Shown: positions 35,411-43,920 of the stretch, one piece after another
Layout: the number at the start of each line of letters is the position of its first letter
Numbering within the stretch: position 1 is the stretch's first letter
Source: Scleromatobacter sp038243995
Lineage (GTDB): Bacteria; Pseudomonadota; Gammaproteobacteria; Burkholderiales; Burkholderiaceae_C
Assembly: GCA_038243995.1 (NCBI GenBank)
Contig: JBBRTV010000007.1
Location: 1 to 64,000 of the forward strand
Length of the DNA: 64,000 nucleotides
Direction: 5' to 3'
Position numbers and translations under genes: made by a program
Notes under the pieces: generated by a model
Seen by the model: only the letters and a program-made list of their open reading frames with translations
Told to the model about the DNA's origin: nothing
Databases searched by the model: none

Positions 35411-36373
35411 TCAGTATTTCCGCTTCGGGAACTCGGCGGCGGCCACTTCGCGCGGGAAGATGCTTTCCTGCGTGACGATGCGCGTGGGCAGCGTCTTGCC
35501 GGCGATCAGGTCTTTCACCGCGGACATCAGCTGCGGGCCCAGCAACGGGCTGCACTCGACCGTGACGTTGAGCTTGCCGGCGATCATCGCCTCGAACGCG
35601 CCCTTGACGCCGTCGACCGAGATGATGGTGATGTCGGTGCCGGGCTTGAGGCCGGCTTCCTCGATCGCCTGGATGGCGCCGATCGCCATGTCGTCGTTGT
35701 GCGCATAGAGCACGTTGATCTTCTTGCCTTCGGCCTTCAGGAAGGCTTCCATCACTTCCTTGCCCTTGGCGCGCGTGAAGTCGCCGGTCTGCGAGCGGAT
35801 GATCTTCATGCGGTTGTCGCCGGCGATCGCTTCCTCGAAGCCCTTCTTGCGGTCGATCGCCGGAGCCGATCCGACGGTGCCCTGCAGCTCGACGATGTTG
35901 ATCGGGCCGGCCACGCCCTTCTCGTGCGCCTCGAGCCAGCGGCCCGCCTTGCGACCTTCCTCGATGAAGTCGGAGCCCATGAACGTGACGTACAGGCTCT
36001 TGTCCTTGGAGTCGACGGCGCGGTCGGTCAGGATGACCGGGATGTGCGCGGCCTTGGCTTCCAGCAGCACCGTATCCCAGCCCGACTCGACGACGGGCGA
36101 GAGCGCGATCACATCGACCTTCTGGGCGATGAACGAGCGGATCGCCTTGATCTGGTTCTCCTGCTTCTGCTGCGCGTCGGAGAACTTGAGATCGATGCCG
36201 GCGTCCCTGGCCGCCGATTTGATCGATTCGGTGTTCGCGGTGCGCCATTCGCTCTCGGCGCCGATCTGGCTGAAGCCGAGGACGATCTTCTTCTGCGCGA
36301 GCGCAAGCGAAGGGGTGGCGAAAGCGGCGGCGACGAGGGTCGCGATGAGGACTGCGCGGCGGTGGATGGTCAT
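35411..36373 (-). CDS. ytfQ: periplasmic sugar-binding protein YtfQ-like
   Basis: A 320-residue binding protein of the ribose/galactofuranose cluster. The start at 36373 yields a signal peptide ending SLALA-QKK (about residue 26). The mature part starts KKIVLGFSQIGAESEWRTAN, a strong match to YtfQ, followed by ALSPVVESGWDTVLLEAKAA, ILTDRAVD and YAHNDDMAIGAIQAIEEAG. Galactofuranose or a related pentose/hexose is the expected ligand. It is the first gene of the importer; no LacI- or LysR-type regulator gene accompanies it. Confidence 0.92.
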   Translation of the reverse strand: MTIHRRAVLIATLVAAAFATPSLALAQKKIVLGFSQIGAESEWRTANTESIKSAARDAGIDLKFSDAQQKQENQIKAIRSFIAQKVDVIALSPVVESGWDTVLLEAKAAHIPVILTDRAVDSKDKSLYVTFMGSDFIEEGRKAGRWLEAHEKGVAGPINIVELQGTVGSAPAIDRKKGFEEAIAGDNRMKIIRSQTGDFTRAKGKEVMEAFLKAEGKKINVLYAHNDDMAIGAIQAIEEAGLKPGTDITIISVDGVKGAFEAMIAGKLNVTVECSPLLGPQLMSAVKDLIAGKTLPTRIVTQESIFPREVAAAEFPKRKY

Positions 36374-36603
36374 GGTCTGTCTGTCTCCTGTCGTTCTAAC
36401 TCCGCCGTTGTGGGCGGGCCCAGGTCGCCGCATCGGATCCGATGTCCTTGCTCGACCAGTGGGCATGGATGCTAGGGAGGCCAGCGATATCAGGCAAATC
36501 GTTTTATGGCACTTGGGCATATCGAAATCGGTATGAGTGCCGCCGGCCCGCGCGCAGGCGGCAGAGCTCGCCCCAGGCGGGCGGCGTGCTAAAGTCCGCC
36601 CGT
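36374..36603. other. divergent gap between ytfQ and the riboswitch
   Basis: No gene is seen. It holds the dyad noted at 36508-36541, and on the plus strand an extended -10-like TGCTAAAGT at 36587-36595 without a clear -35 box. Transcription from that element would start near 36602, right at the first stem of the manganese riboswitch. Confidence 0.4.
36508..36541. promoter_or_regulatory. nested inverted repeats upstream of ytfQ
   Basis: GGCACT (36508-36513) and AGTGCC (36536-36541) flank a near-palindrome CATATCGAAATCGGTATG (14 of 18 positions symmetric). It lies about 135 bp upstream of ytfQ, in a locally AT-rich patch. It is a possible activator or repressor site for the sugar importer. Confidence 0.4.
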
Positions 36604-36715
36604 CCTTTGGGGAGTAGCCGCCTTCACGCCTCGTGAAGAGCGCCGGTCAACATGCTTGGTGCCTCCTGCACCATGGTCGGCGCGACCCGCAACGCGGGTT
36701 TGGCAAGACCATTGG
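36604..36715 (+). ncRNA. yybP-ykoY manganese riboswitch
   Basis: The 5' strand reads TTTGGGGAGTAGCC and the 3' strand GGCAAGACCATTGG, with GTCAACATGC between: these are the invariant segments of the yybP-ykoY family that close the Mn2+ site. P1 can pair CCTTTGG (36604-36610) with CCATTGG (36709-36715). Internal hairpins are CTTCAC/GTGAAG (36622-36638), TGGTGC/GCACCA (36657-36673) and ACCCGC/GCGGGT (36685-36699). It lies about 150 nt upstream of a cation exchanger gene and should turn that gene on when Mn2+ is high. Confidence 0.85.
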
Positions 36716-36866
36716 CAATCGTGTTCTGGCCCGGGGCCGGGAGAGCGCGTTGCCATGGTTGTTGCATCCCGGCCCCGTGGGAAACCTGCTTGAAATCCAT
36801 ATCCAACGGCGTGCCGTCGTCGTCACCGGCTTTCGCATGCGTGCTCGCGCGCACGGGAGCCGCGCG

Positions 36867-37874
36867 ATGATGCTCACGATCGTCCTGCTGCTGGGTTCGG
36901 CCGCCGTGATCTATCTGGCGTGCGAATTCTTCGTCAACGGTGTCGAATGGGTGGGCCACCACTTCGGCGTCTCGCGCACCGCGGTCGGCACCGTGCTCGC
37001 CGCATTCGGCACGGCGTTGCCGGAAAGCGTGGTCACGCTGGTGGCCGTGGTGTTCGGCAAGACGGAGGCGCAGCGCGACATCGGTGTCGGCGCCGCGCTC
37101 GGCGGCCCGCTCGCGTTGTCGACCATCGCCTATGCCGTCGTCGGGCTCGTGTTCCTGCTCGATCCCCGGCACCGCCTGAAAAAGATCGCGCAGGAGTTCA
37201 GCTCGCGGCGGCTGGGCACCGACCAGGCCTGGTTCCTCGGCGTCTTCGTGTTCAAGGTCGGGCTCGGCCTCATCGCGTTCGCATGGAAGCCGTGGCTGGG
37301 CGTGCTGTTCCTGCTGGCCTACGGGCTCTATGTCTGGCGCGAGCTCAGCCGTGCGGGCGACGCGTTCGACGACGTGGGCGACGCAGGTTTCGAGGCGCTC
37401 AAGCTGCGCCCGCACGCCGCGAACCCGTCGACCGCGTGGGCGGTGCTGCAGACCGGTGGCGCGCTCGTCGTCATCTTCCTGAGCTCGCAGCTGTTCGTGC
37501 ATCAGCTCGAGGCGGTCGGGCCCTGGCTCGGCCTCTCGCCGCAGCTGGTCGCGCTGCTCCTGAGCCCCATCGCGACCGAGTTGCCCGAGATCCTGAACGC
37601 GGTGATCTGGGTGCGCCAGGGCAAGACGTCGCTGGCGCTGGGCAACATCAGCGGCGCGATGATGATCCAGGCGACGGTGCCGAGCGCCCTCGGCATCTTC
37701 TTCACGCCCTGGCTGCTCGACAACGCGCTGCTGTGGGCGGCGGCGGTGACGATGGTGGCCATCGGCGTGATGCTGGTGCTGCTGCACCGGCAGGCGTTGT
37801 CGGCGGGACGGCTGCTGTCGCTGGCCGCTCTGTACGGCGTGTTCGCGCTCGGCGTGGCGACGCGGTTCCACTGA
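36867..37874 (+). CDS. CaCA-family cation exchanger (YrbG-like) under Mn riboswitch
   Basis: A 335-residue inner-membrane protein with about ten spans in two inverted repeats. The alpha-1 repeat is FGTALPESVVTLVAVVFGKT followed by DIGVGAALGGPLALSTIA; the alpha-2 repeat is SPIATELPEILNAVIWVRQG followed by LALGNISGAMMIQATVPSAL. These are the ion-binding repeats of Na+/Ca2+ exchangers; the alpha-1 repeat departs from the usual GN-x-x-GSN pattern. The double ATG at 36867/36870 has GGGAG upstream. The Mn riboswitch before it suggests manganese export, or calcium/manganese exchange, rather than calcium alone. Confidence 0.85.
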   Translation: MMLTIVLLLGSAAVIYLACEFFVNGVEWVGHHFGVSRTAVGTVLAAFGTALPESVVTLVAVVFGKTEAQRDIGVGAALGGPLALSTIAYAVVGLVFLLDPRHRLKKIAQEFSSRRLGTDQAWFLGVFVFKVGLGLIAFAWKPWLGVLFLLAYGLYVWRELSRAGDAFDDVGDAGFEALKLRPHAANPSTAWAVLQTGGALVVIFLSSQLFVHQLEAVGPWLGLSPQLVALLLSPIATELPEILNAVIWVRQGKTSLALGNISGAMMIQATVPSALGIFFTPWLLDNALLWAAAVTMVAIGVMLVLLHRQALSAGRLLSLAALYGVFALGVATRFH

Positions 37875-38164
37875 CGGCGCGCGGCGCTCGCTGCGCCAGC
37901 TGGCTGGCGCAGCGGACTCCGCCGCCGTCGCAGGCTGTCGCTGCGAACTTCGGCTTTCGACCCAAGGCCGAAATGGCCTCGTCTGGTTCACGCGCCGCGA
38001 AGCGGGCGATTCGATCGAGCTGTCGCGGAAGCAGCCCGGAGGCCGCGGCGTCGTCGGGCCAGCCCGGCAACGACGCGGCGCCAGCCGGCGCACGCAACCC
38101 TGGGGGGATGCCGATGCGCGCTTCCCGTGTGATCATCTGCGCCGACCCACTCCTCGGAGCCACC
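37875..38164. other. intergenic region with stem-loop
   Basis: No gene is supported here. A hairpin TTCGGC/GCCGAA (37949-37972, loop of 12) and dense GC sequence are present, with no T-run for an intrinsic terminator. An in-frame ATG at 38108 could extend the following gene but lacks a signal-peptide context. Confidence 0.4.
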
Positions 38165-39382
38165 GTGAACCTCGCCTCCACACTCGGACTCGCGATCGCC
38201 CTCGCGGCCACCGGCGCCAGCGCCAAGACCGTCTACACCGACCGCCACGATTTCACAGGGCAGCCCGACGGCGACACGCCTCTCGCGGAGCTGGTCGCGG
38301 ACAGCCAGGGCCGCCTGTACGGCACCACGCTGCGCGGCGGCGATTTCGGCAACGGCGCGCTTTTCCGCTTGACGCTCCCGCCGACCAAGACGGGTCCGGG
38401 CAGCATCGAGATCCTGCACAGCTTCCAGTACAGCGAGGGCGCAGTGCCGAAAGGCGGCGTGCTGATCGCCGCCGACGGCGGGCTGTACGGCACCTCCAAC
38501 ACAGGGGGGCTGTTCAACAGCGGAACGATCTGGCGGGTCGACCCGGTCACCTTCGCGCTCAAGAAGCTGCACGACTTCAACCCCGACGCCACGCCGCGCG
38601 ACGGGTCCGTCCCGTCGGCCGGCCTGGCCGCCGGCCCGAACGGCCTGCTGTACGGCACCACGGGCGTCGGCGGCCCGCTGGGCTACGGCACCGTGTTCGC
38701 CATCAGCCCCATGGGCGACACCCAGTCCTACGCCACCATTCATGCCTTCGGCGCCGCGGGCGACGGCGCCCGGCCCTCCACCGGCCGCCTGGTCGCGAGC
38801 GGCAACAAGCTGTACGGCAACACGAGCGCCGGCGGCAACTTCAACGGCTTCGGCACTGCCTTCCAGATGATCCTGCCCAAGGGCAGGACCAAGTGGACCG
38901 AATCCGTGCTCTACCAATTCGGCTCGGTCGCGGGCGACGCGTTCATGCCTGTCAACGGCCTCACGCTGGACAAGAGCGGCCAGCTCTACGGCTGCGCGCC
39001 GGGCGGCCAGTTCGGCCAGGGCGCGGTCTACCGCCTGACACCAACCGCGGGCGGCGCTCCGTGGAAGGAAACCATCCTCTACAGTTTCGGCGCCACCGCG
39101 GGCGAGCCTTCCGTCGTCGAATGTTCCGTGGTGTTCAACAAGACCGGCCGCCTGGTCGGCACCAGCAGCAACGGCGGCCAGTTCGGCAACGGCACGGTGT
39201 TCACGCTGACGCCGACGACCGGCACCTGGACGCTCGCCGTGGTGCACAGCTTCGGCGCCGTCGCCGGCGACGCGACCACGCCGACCTCCCCACTGCTCGG
39301 CGTGGCCGGCGGAAACTTCGTCGGCGTGACCGACGCCGGCGGCGCCGGCGGCAAGGGCGTCGTGTACGAAGTCAAGCCTTAG
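38165..39382 (+). CDS. exported GloVer-repeat beta-propeller-like protein
   Basis: A 405-residue exported protein. GTG at 38165 is preferred because GGAG lies 5 bp upstream and the chain then opens with a signal peptide (MNLASTLGLAIALAATGASA). The mature part is seven repeats of about 50 residues, each with a LYGTT-x2-GG-x3-G-x-GT-[VLI]-[FWY]-[RK]-[LIV] motif, e.g. LYGTTLRGGDFGNGALFRL and LVGTSSNGGQFGNGTVFTL. This is the choice-of-anchor GloVer repeat, thought to fold as a beta-propeller. No C-terminal anchor follows the repeats. Its ligand is unknown. Confidence 0.85.
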   Translation: MNLASTLGLAIALAATGASAKTVYTDRHDFTGQPDGDTPLAELVADSQGRLYGTTLRGGDFGNGALFRLTLPPTKTGPGSIEILHSFQYSEGAVPKGGVLIAADGGLYGTSNTGGLFNSGTIWRVDPVTFALKKLHDFNPDATPRDGSVPSAGLAAGPNGLLYGTTGVGGPLGYGTVFAISPMGDTQSYATIHAFGAAGDGARPSTGRLVASGNKLYGNTSAGGNFNGFGTAFQMILPKGRTKWTESVLYQFGSVAGDAFMPVNGLTLDKSGQLYGCAPGGQFGQGAVYRLTPTAGGAPWKETILYSFGATAGEPSVVECSVVFNKTGRLVGTSSNGGQFGNGTVFTLTPTTGTWTLAVVHSFGAVAGDATTPTSPLLGVAGGNFVGVTDAGGAGGKGVVYEVKP

Positions 39383-39557
39383 GCGCGCGCTTCTCTCAGC
39401 GCCTGCACGCTGCAGTCACGGCGGACGACAACCCGGATCGCGCCCGGATCGAAGTGGCGGAGGTTCACGCCGAGCTTTTCCCCGGCCTGGGCAGTCAGCG
39501 GTGCGCAGGGGTGACGCAGCCGCAGCCAGGGCAACCAAACGTCTCGTTCAAGCGCGT

Positions 39558-39575
39558 CCCGACTGGGCAGTCGGG
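39558..39575 (+). terminator. terminator-like hairpin after GloVer gene
   Basis: CCCGACT-GGGC-AGTCGGG forms a perfect 7-bp stem, followed only by TTCCTG. It is 176 bp past the upstream stop codon and about 10 bp before an extended -10-like TGCTATATG (39585-39593) that could serve the next gene. The poor T-run makes its role as an intrinsic terminator uncertain. Confidence 0.4.
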
Positions 39576-39621
39576 TTCCTGACCTGCTATATGCTCGTAC
39601 CCCGTCCTCATCGGGATCCAC

Positions 39622-41439
39622 ATGCCCAGTCGCATCGAAGACTATGCCCTGATCGGCAACCAGGAGACCGTCGCGCTCGTCGCCCACGACGGTTCCATCG
39701 ACTGGATGGGCATGCCGCGCTTCGACAGCCCGGCGTGCTTTTCGGCCTTGCTCGGCGCGCCCGAGCACGGCCGCTGGTTGATCGCACCGACGGCCAGCGA
39801 CGCGGGCGTGACACGCCAGTATCGGGACGGCTCGACGGTGCTCGAGACGCGTTTCGAGACGCCCGAAGGTGAGGTCAGCGTCGTCGACTTCATGGCGCGG
39901 CGCGATGGCGTCTCCGACCTGCACCGCATCGTGCGCGGCCTGCGCGGACGCGTTGCGATGCACACCGAGCTGATCGTGCGCTTCGACTACGGCGCGGTGG
40001 TGCCATGGGTCTCGCGTCAGAACGACGGACGCCGGCACTTCACCGCCGGCCCGGATCGGCTCACGCTTGCCACGCTGGTGGAACTGCGTGGCGAAGACAT
40101 GCGCACGGTCGGGGAATTCGAGATCAGCGCCGGCGAGGAGATCGCGTTCTCGCTGTCGTGGTCGCAGTCGTGGCGTGACGACCAGCCGGTGCCGGACGCG
40201 GCGCTGGCGTTGACGCAGGTGGAAGCGCAATGGGCGCAATGGTCGTCGCGCTTGCCGGCGGGCAACCATGTTTCGGAAGCCGTCCGGCGTTCGCTGGTCA
40301 CGTTGAAGGCGCTGGCGCACTGGGAAACCGGTGGCATCGTCGCCGCCGCCACCACGTCGCTGCCGGAAAAGATCGGTGGCACGCGCAACTGGGACTATCG
40401 CTTCTGCTGGCTGCGCGACGCCACGTTCACGCTCTATGCCTTGCTGGAGCTGGGATTCGTCGACGAGGCCGAGGCCTGGCGTGCCTGGCTCGTGCGCGCG
40501 GTAGCGGGGAGCCCCGACGACCTGCAGATCATGTACGGCGTCGCCGGCGAACGCAGGCTGGACGAGTACGAGGTGCCGTGGCTGCCCGGCTTCGAGGGCT
40601 CGGCGCCGGTGCGCATCGGCAATGGCGCCGCGGGCCAGGTGCAGCTGGACGTCTACGGCGAAGTGCTCGACGCGCTGTATGTGGCCCGCAAGGCAGGCCT
40701 GGCGTACGACGCCACGAGCTGGTCACTGGAATGCGCCTTGGTGGGGCACCTGGAGACGATCTGGGACCAGCCCGACGACGGCATCTGGGAGGTGCGCGGC
40801 GGCAGCCGGCATTTCACGCACTCGAAGGTCATGGCGTGGGTGGCGTTCGACCGCGCCATCCGCTCGGCCACCGAGTTCGGACTCGAGGCGCCAGTCGACC
40901 GGTGGCACGCCGTGCGCGATGCGATTCACGAGCAGATCTGCAAACAGGGCTTCGATGTCGCCCAGAACTCGTTTGTACAGTCCTACGGCTCGACGGCGCT
41001 GGACGCGAGCCTGCTGCTGATCGCCGTCGTCGGCTTCCTGCCGGCCGACGACCCGCGCATCCGCGGCACCTTGGCCGCGATCGAGCGCGGCTTGTTGCGT
41101 GACGGCCTCGTGCTGCGCTACGACACGGGCGACTCCAGGGACGGCCTGCCGCCGGGCGAAGGCGCGTTCCTCGCGTGCAGCTTCTGGCTGGCCGACAACT
41201 ACCTGCTGCAGGATCGCGTCGACGACGCGCAGGCGCTGTTCGATCGCCTGATCTCTTATCGCAACGACGTCGGCTTGCTGGCCGAGGAGTACGACCCGGT
41301 CGCACGCCGCCAGCTCGGCAATTTCCCCCAGGCGTTCTCGCACGTGGCGCTGATCAATACGGCCACCAGCCTCGCGAGCCGCGCGGGGACCGTGCACCAG
41401 CGCGCGGCGGGCAGCAGCCAGACGAAGGGCTCCGCGTAG
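39622..41439 (+). CDS. GH15 glucoamylase/trehalase-like glycoside hydrolase
   Basis: A 605-residue cytoplasmic protein. The N-terminal super-beta-sandwich opens MPSRIEDYALIGNQETVALV and HDGSIDWMGMPRFDSPACF, standard for bacterial GH15. The (alpha/alpha)6 catalytic barrel starts near residue 220: SLPEKIGGTRNWDYRFCWLR, then WLPGFEGSAPVRIGNGAAGQ, and GLLAEEYDP with the catalytic Glu near the C-terminus. No signal peptide is seen. Members of this group act on alpha-glucosides such as maltooligosaccharides, trehalose or isomaltose. It stands alone between a GloVer gene and a convergent NRDE gene. Confidence 0.92.
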   Translation: MPSRIEDYALIGNQETVALVAHDGSIDWMGMPRFDSPACFSALLGAPEHGRWLIAPTASDAGVTRQYRDGSTVLETRFETPEGEVSVVDFMARRDGVSDLHRIVRGLRGRVAMHTELIVRFDYGAVVPWVSRQNDGRRHFTAGPDRLTLATLVELRGEDMRTVGEFEISAGEEIAFSLSWSQSWRDDQPVPDAALALTQVEAQWAQWSSRLPAGNHVSEAVRRSLVTLKALAHWETGGIVAAATTSLPEKIGGTRNWDYRFCWLRDATFTLYALLELGFVDEAEAWRAWLVRAVAGSPDDLQIMYGVAGERRLDEYEVPWLPGFEGSAPVRIGNGAAGQVQLDVYGEVLDALYVARKAGLAYDATSWSLECALVGHLETIWDQPDDGIWEVRGGSRHFTHSKVMAWVAFDRAIRSATEFGLEAPVDRWHAVRDAIHEQICKQGFDVAQNSFVQSYGSTALDASLLLIAVVGFLPADDPRIRGTLAAIERGLLRDGLVLRYDTGDSRDGLPPGEGAFLACSFWLADNYLLQDRVDDAQALFDRLISYRNDVGLLAEEYDPVARRQLGNFPQAFSHVALINTATSLASRAGTVHQRAAGSSQTKGSA

Positions 41440-41447
41440 TCGAAGAC

Positions 41448-42404
41448 TCAAACGAGCTTGCTCGTCGGCATCAGCAGGCTGCGCACGCGGGTGCGCCTGG
41501 GCGGCGGGGCGATGTCGTGCGGCGCCGGCGACGCCGTCGCGTCGACCTCGCTCTCGGCCACGGCCGAGACCTCCACCGCTGCGTGGGCGCGGTCGGCGTA
41601 GCGCGGCGGCCAGTCCTTCAGCACCGCCCGGCGCAGCAGCGCGAGGCCCGGGCCGGCGGTGAAGCTGCGTTCGAAGACGTGGGTCACGAGCTGGCGCTTG
41701 ACCTTCTCGGTGACGATGACGGTCGAGCAGCGCGTGCCATAGCGGCCGTCGGCCGTGCGGATGAACGCCGGGCTCAGCATGCGTTCGCGCTCGAGGCCGA
41801 AGCCCGTGTTCGGCAGGACGTCGTCGGCGGCGGCCACGCGATCGGCGAGGGCGGCGAAGAGGCGGCTCGCCAGCGCGTCGACGGAATCGGCGTCGACCAG
41901 GGCTGCGGCCAGGCGCTGCTTGAGCGTGACCACCTTGGGCCAGGGCGTGTCGAGCGCCGCGTTGGAGAGCCCGAAGATGCCGCGTTCGATGCGGCGAGGG
42001 ACGGCGTGCTCGTTGCTGGCCCAGAAGCAGTCGCCGCGGCGGAAATCGGCGGCGATCAGGTTGAACGGTGCGTAGCCCGAGAGCGAGGTCTGCATCCAGA
42101 ACTGGTCCGGGCGCAATTCGGTGCGCAGCCAGTGCGGCACGATGGCGCCGCGGCTGGGGGCTTCCGGGTCGGGTTCGACGACGCGGCGGACATTCGTCAG
42201 CAGCGCCAGGCGACCCGCGGCGGTCAGGCCCATCCATGTGCCGCCGGCGGACAGGTCGCGTCCGGCGAGGATCTCGGGCCCGCCGCCGGTCGGCGTCCAC
42301 CATCCCAGCCGCGCGGCGGGGCGATCGAAGAACTCGTCGCGGTTGGTGGCGATCACCAGCGGAAAGCGCCGGCTCTCGTCGATCGCGAGCGCTACGAGGC
42401 ACAT
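41448..42404 (-). CDS. NRDE (TANGO2-like) family protein
   Basis: A 318-residue protein with the name-giving motif ATNRDEFFDRPAARLGWW right after MCLVALAID, where Cys2 may act as an N-terminal nucleophile. LTNVR and GLSNAALDTPWPKV are further family marks. The TANGO2/NRDE family is linked to haem or lipid handling in eukaryotes; the bacterial role is open. The C-terminal 40 residues are a variable Pro/Arg-rich tail. The start overlaps the end of the DUF4936 gene by 13 bp. Confidence 0.88.
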   Translation of the reverse strand: MCLVALAIDESRRFPLVIATNRDEFFDRPAARLGWWTPTGGGPEILAGRDLSAGGTWMGLTAAGRLALLTNVRRVVEPDPEAPSRGAIVPHWLRTELRPDQFWMQTSLSGYAPFNLIAADFRRGDCFWASNEHAVPRRIERGIFGLSNAALDTPWPKVVTLKQRLAAALVDADSVDALASRLFAALADRVAAADDVLPNTGFGLERERMLSPAFIRTADGRYGTRCSTVIVTEKVKRQLVTHVFERSFTAGPGLALLRRAVLKDWPPRYADRAHAAVEVSAVAESEVDATASPAPHDIAPPPRRTRVRSLLMPTSKLV

Positions 42405-42820
42405 GGCAGGAAGAGTTCGATGTGCCGGGCGCCGCGCAGCAGGCCGGCGAGGGCGTTCGACGCGCCGGCGAGCTCGTCCAGGAAGGCATGCACCTGCGTC
42501 TGAGCAGCCGGGGTTCCCGGTGCCGCGCACAGCGCGAAGCGGTAGGTTTCCATCAGCGTGGCGTCGGTGCTGCCGCCGGCGGCCGAGGCGGCGGCAGGTG
42601 TGGAATCGGACGGGGGAGCAGGCACGGGCGGGACATCGGGCGACGGGGAAACTGAAGGCAGACCGCATCGTAAGAGCACTTCGGCCCGCAACGCCCCGTC
42701 GCGCCGGCGCAATGTGCGCTGGAATTCACGCACCGCCGAGATCGCTCGGTCGCCGTCGCCCGCCCCGACCCGGTAGTAGACGCAGACGAGCAGTTCGGCG
42801 GCGCTTGGGGCGGTGGGCAT
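42392..42820 (-). CDS. DUF4936 family protein
   Basis: A 142-residue protein. It opens AAELLVCVYYRV, continues EFQRTLRRRDGALRAEVLLR, and after a Pro/Ser-rich insert ends with TLMETYRFALCAAPG and RHIELFLPCAS. This order (YYRV, FQ..L, RAE-LLRR, MEtY) fits DUF4936, a small betaproteobacterial family that sits by NRDE and ygfZ genes. Function is unknown. The ATG at 42820 is chosen over one nine codons upstream by fit to the family N-terminus. Confidence 0.75.
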   Translation of the reverse strand: MPTAPSAAELLVCVYYRVGAGDGDRAISAVREFQRTLRRRDGALRAEVLLRCGLPSVSPSPDVPPVPAPPSDSTPAAASAAGGSTDATLMETYRFALCAAPGTPAAQTQVHAFLDELAGASNALAGLLRGARHIELFLPCAS

Positions 42821-42884
42821 CAGGCGGGTCTCCGGGCTTCGCCGCACGCGGTGGGCCGCGACGGCGCGTGGGGTCGGGCGGGGC

Positions 42885-43853
42885 TCAGGCCGCGTCTGCC
42901 GGCAAGTCGTAGGGCAGGGCGCGCAGCCGCAGCAGCGGCCCGTCGACCGCGCCGACGCGCAACTCGCCCGCCTCGGTCAGCGCGCGCTTGACCTCGACCA
43001 GCGCCGCATGGCGCGTGCCGCCTTCCGGGCGCGGCAGGCTGGCGGCCAGCACGATCTGGCCGGCCGGCTGCGACGGGTCGGCCGCGGCGAAGACCTCGGC
43101 TCCGGCTTCGCCGACCGCGTCGCCCTCGGCCAGGTACATGCGACGCTTGAGCGTGCCGCGGTACTGGCTGCGGGCGACGATTTCCTGGCCTGGATAGCAG
43201 CCCTTCTGGAAATCGACGCCGCCGACCAGTTCGAGGTTGATCATCTGCGGCACGAAGGCCTCGACCGTCTTCGCGACCACGCGCGGCACGCCGGACTGCA
43301 CCTCGAGCCAGTTCCAGACGGCGGCCTGGGCGGTCGGCGCCCACGGCGGCACGGCGCCGACGGGCGCGGCCCAGAGCAGCCGCGTCGCGCCCGCCGCATC
43401 GGCCAGGCGGATCGCGGTGCCGTCGGCCACGGGCGCCGTCTCGTCAGGCCGGTCGGGCAGCGGCGCACCGGATACGGCGCCCGGCATGCCGGCCGCCGCG
43501 CCGGGCAGCGCGACGCCCCACAGCGCGACCTCCGCCGACGCGTCGCTCAGCTTGCATTTGGCCCGCATGACGAACATGGAGAGCCGCTTCAGGGTGGCGG
43601 CGAGCAGGTCGGCGCTGCAGGCCAGCAGGATCTCGTCCGGCGCGCCGCGCCACATCACGAAACTGGCCAGCAAGCGCCCCTTGGGCGAGCAGTAGCCGGC
43701 GAGCCGGGCCTGCCCGGCCGCGAGCTTCAGCGCCTCCTGCGTGAGCTGGCCGTTCAGGAAGGCGCCGGCCTCCTCGCCGCGGGCGCGGATGACGCCCCAG
43801 TCGGTCAGTCGCACGGCGACGGGAGAGCTGAGGGCGAGGTCGGAGGCAGTCAT
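42885..43853 (-). CDS. ygfZ: tRNA-modifying/Fe-S maintenance protein YgfZ
   Basis: A 322-residue folate-binding protein related to GcvT. The signature KGCYPGQEIVARSQYRG with the key cysteine is near residue 216. FLNGQLTQEALKLAAGQARL and YCSPKGRLLASFVMWR are typical of the N-terminal half. YgfZ supports repair or use of Fe-S clusters in enzymes such as MiaB. The gene is divergent from mltG by 67 bp, the usual Burkholderiales order. Confidence 0.93.
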   Translation of the reverse strand: MTASDLALSSPVAVRLTDWGVIRARGEEAGAFLNGQLTQEALKLAAGQARLAGYCSPKGRLLASFVMWRGAPDEILLACSADLLAATLKRLSMFVMRAKCKLSDASAEVALWGVALPGAAAGMPGAVSGAPLPDRPDETAPVADGTAIRLADAAGATRLLWAAPVGAVPPWAPTAQAAVWNWLEVQSGVPRVVAKTVEAFVPQMINLELVGGVDFQKGCYPGQEIVARSQYRGTLKRRMYLAEGDAVGEAGAEVFAAADPSQPAGQIVLAASLPRPEGGTRHAALVEVKRALTEAGELRVGAVDGPLLRLRALPYDLPADAA

Positions 43854-43920
43854 GGGGCGATTATCATGGCGCCCCCGGATCCCACCACGAACAGGGGCGC
43901 TGTCCAGTTCGCCCCCCGTC

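Noticed and set aside
39379..40320. Minus-strand open frame across the start of the GH15 gene
   Set aside because: The plus strand encodes a full GH15 N-terminal domain here; the antisense translation is Arg/Ala/His-rich and has no ribosome site.
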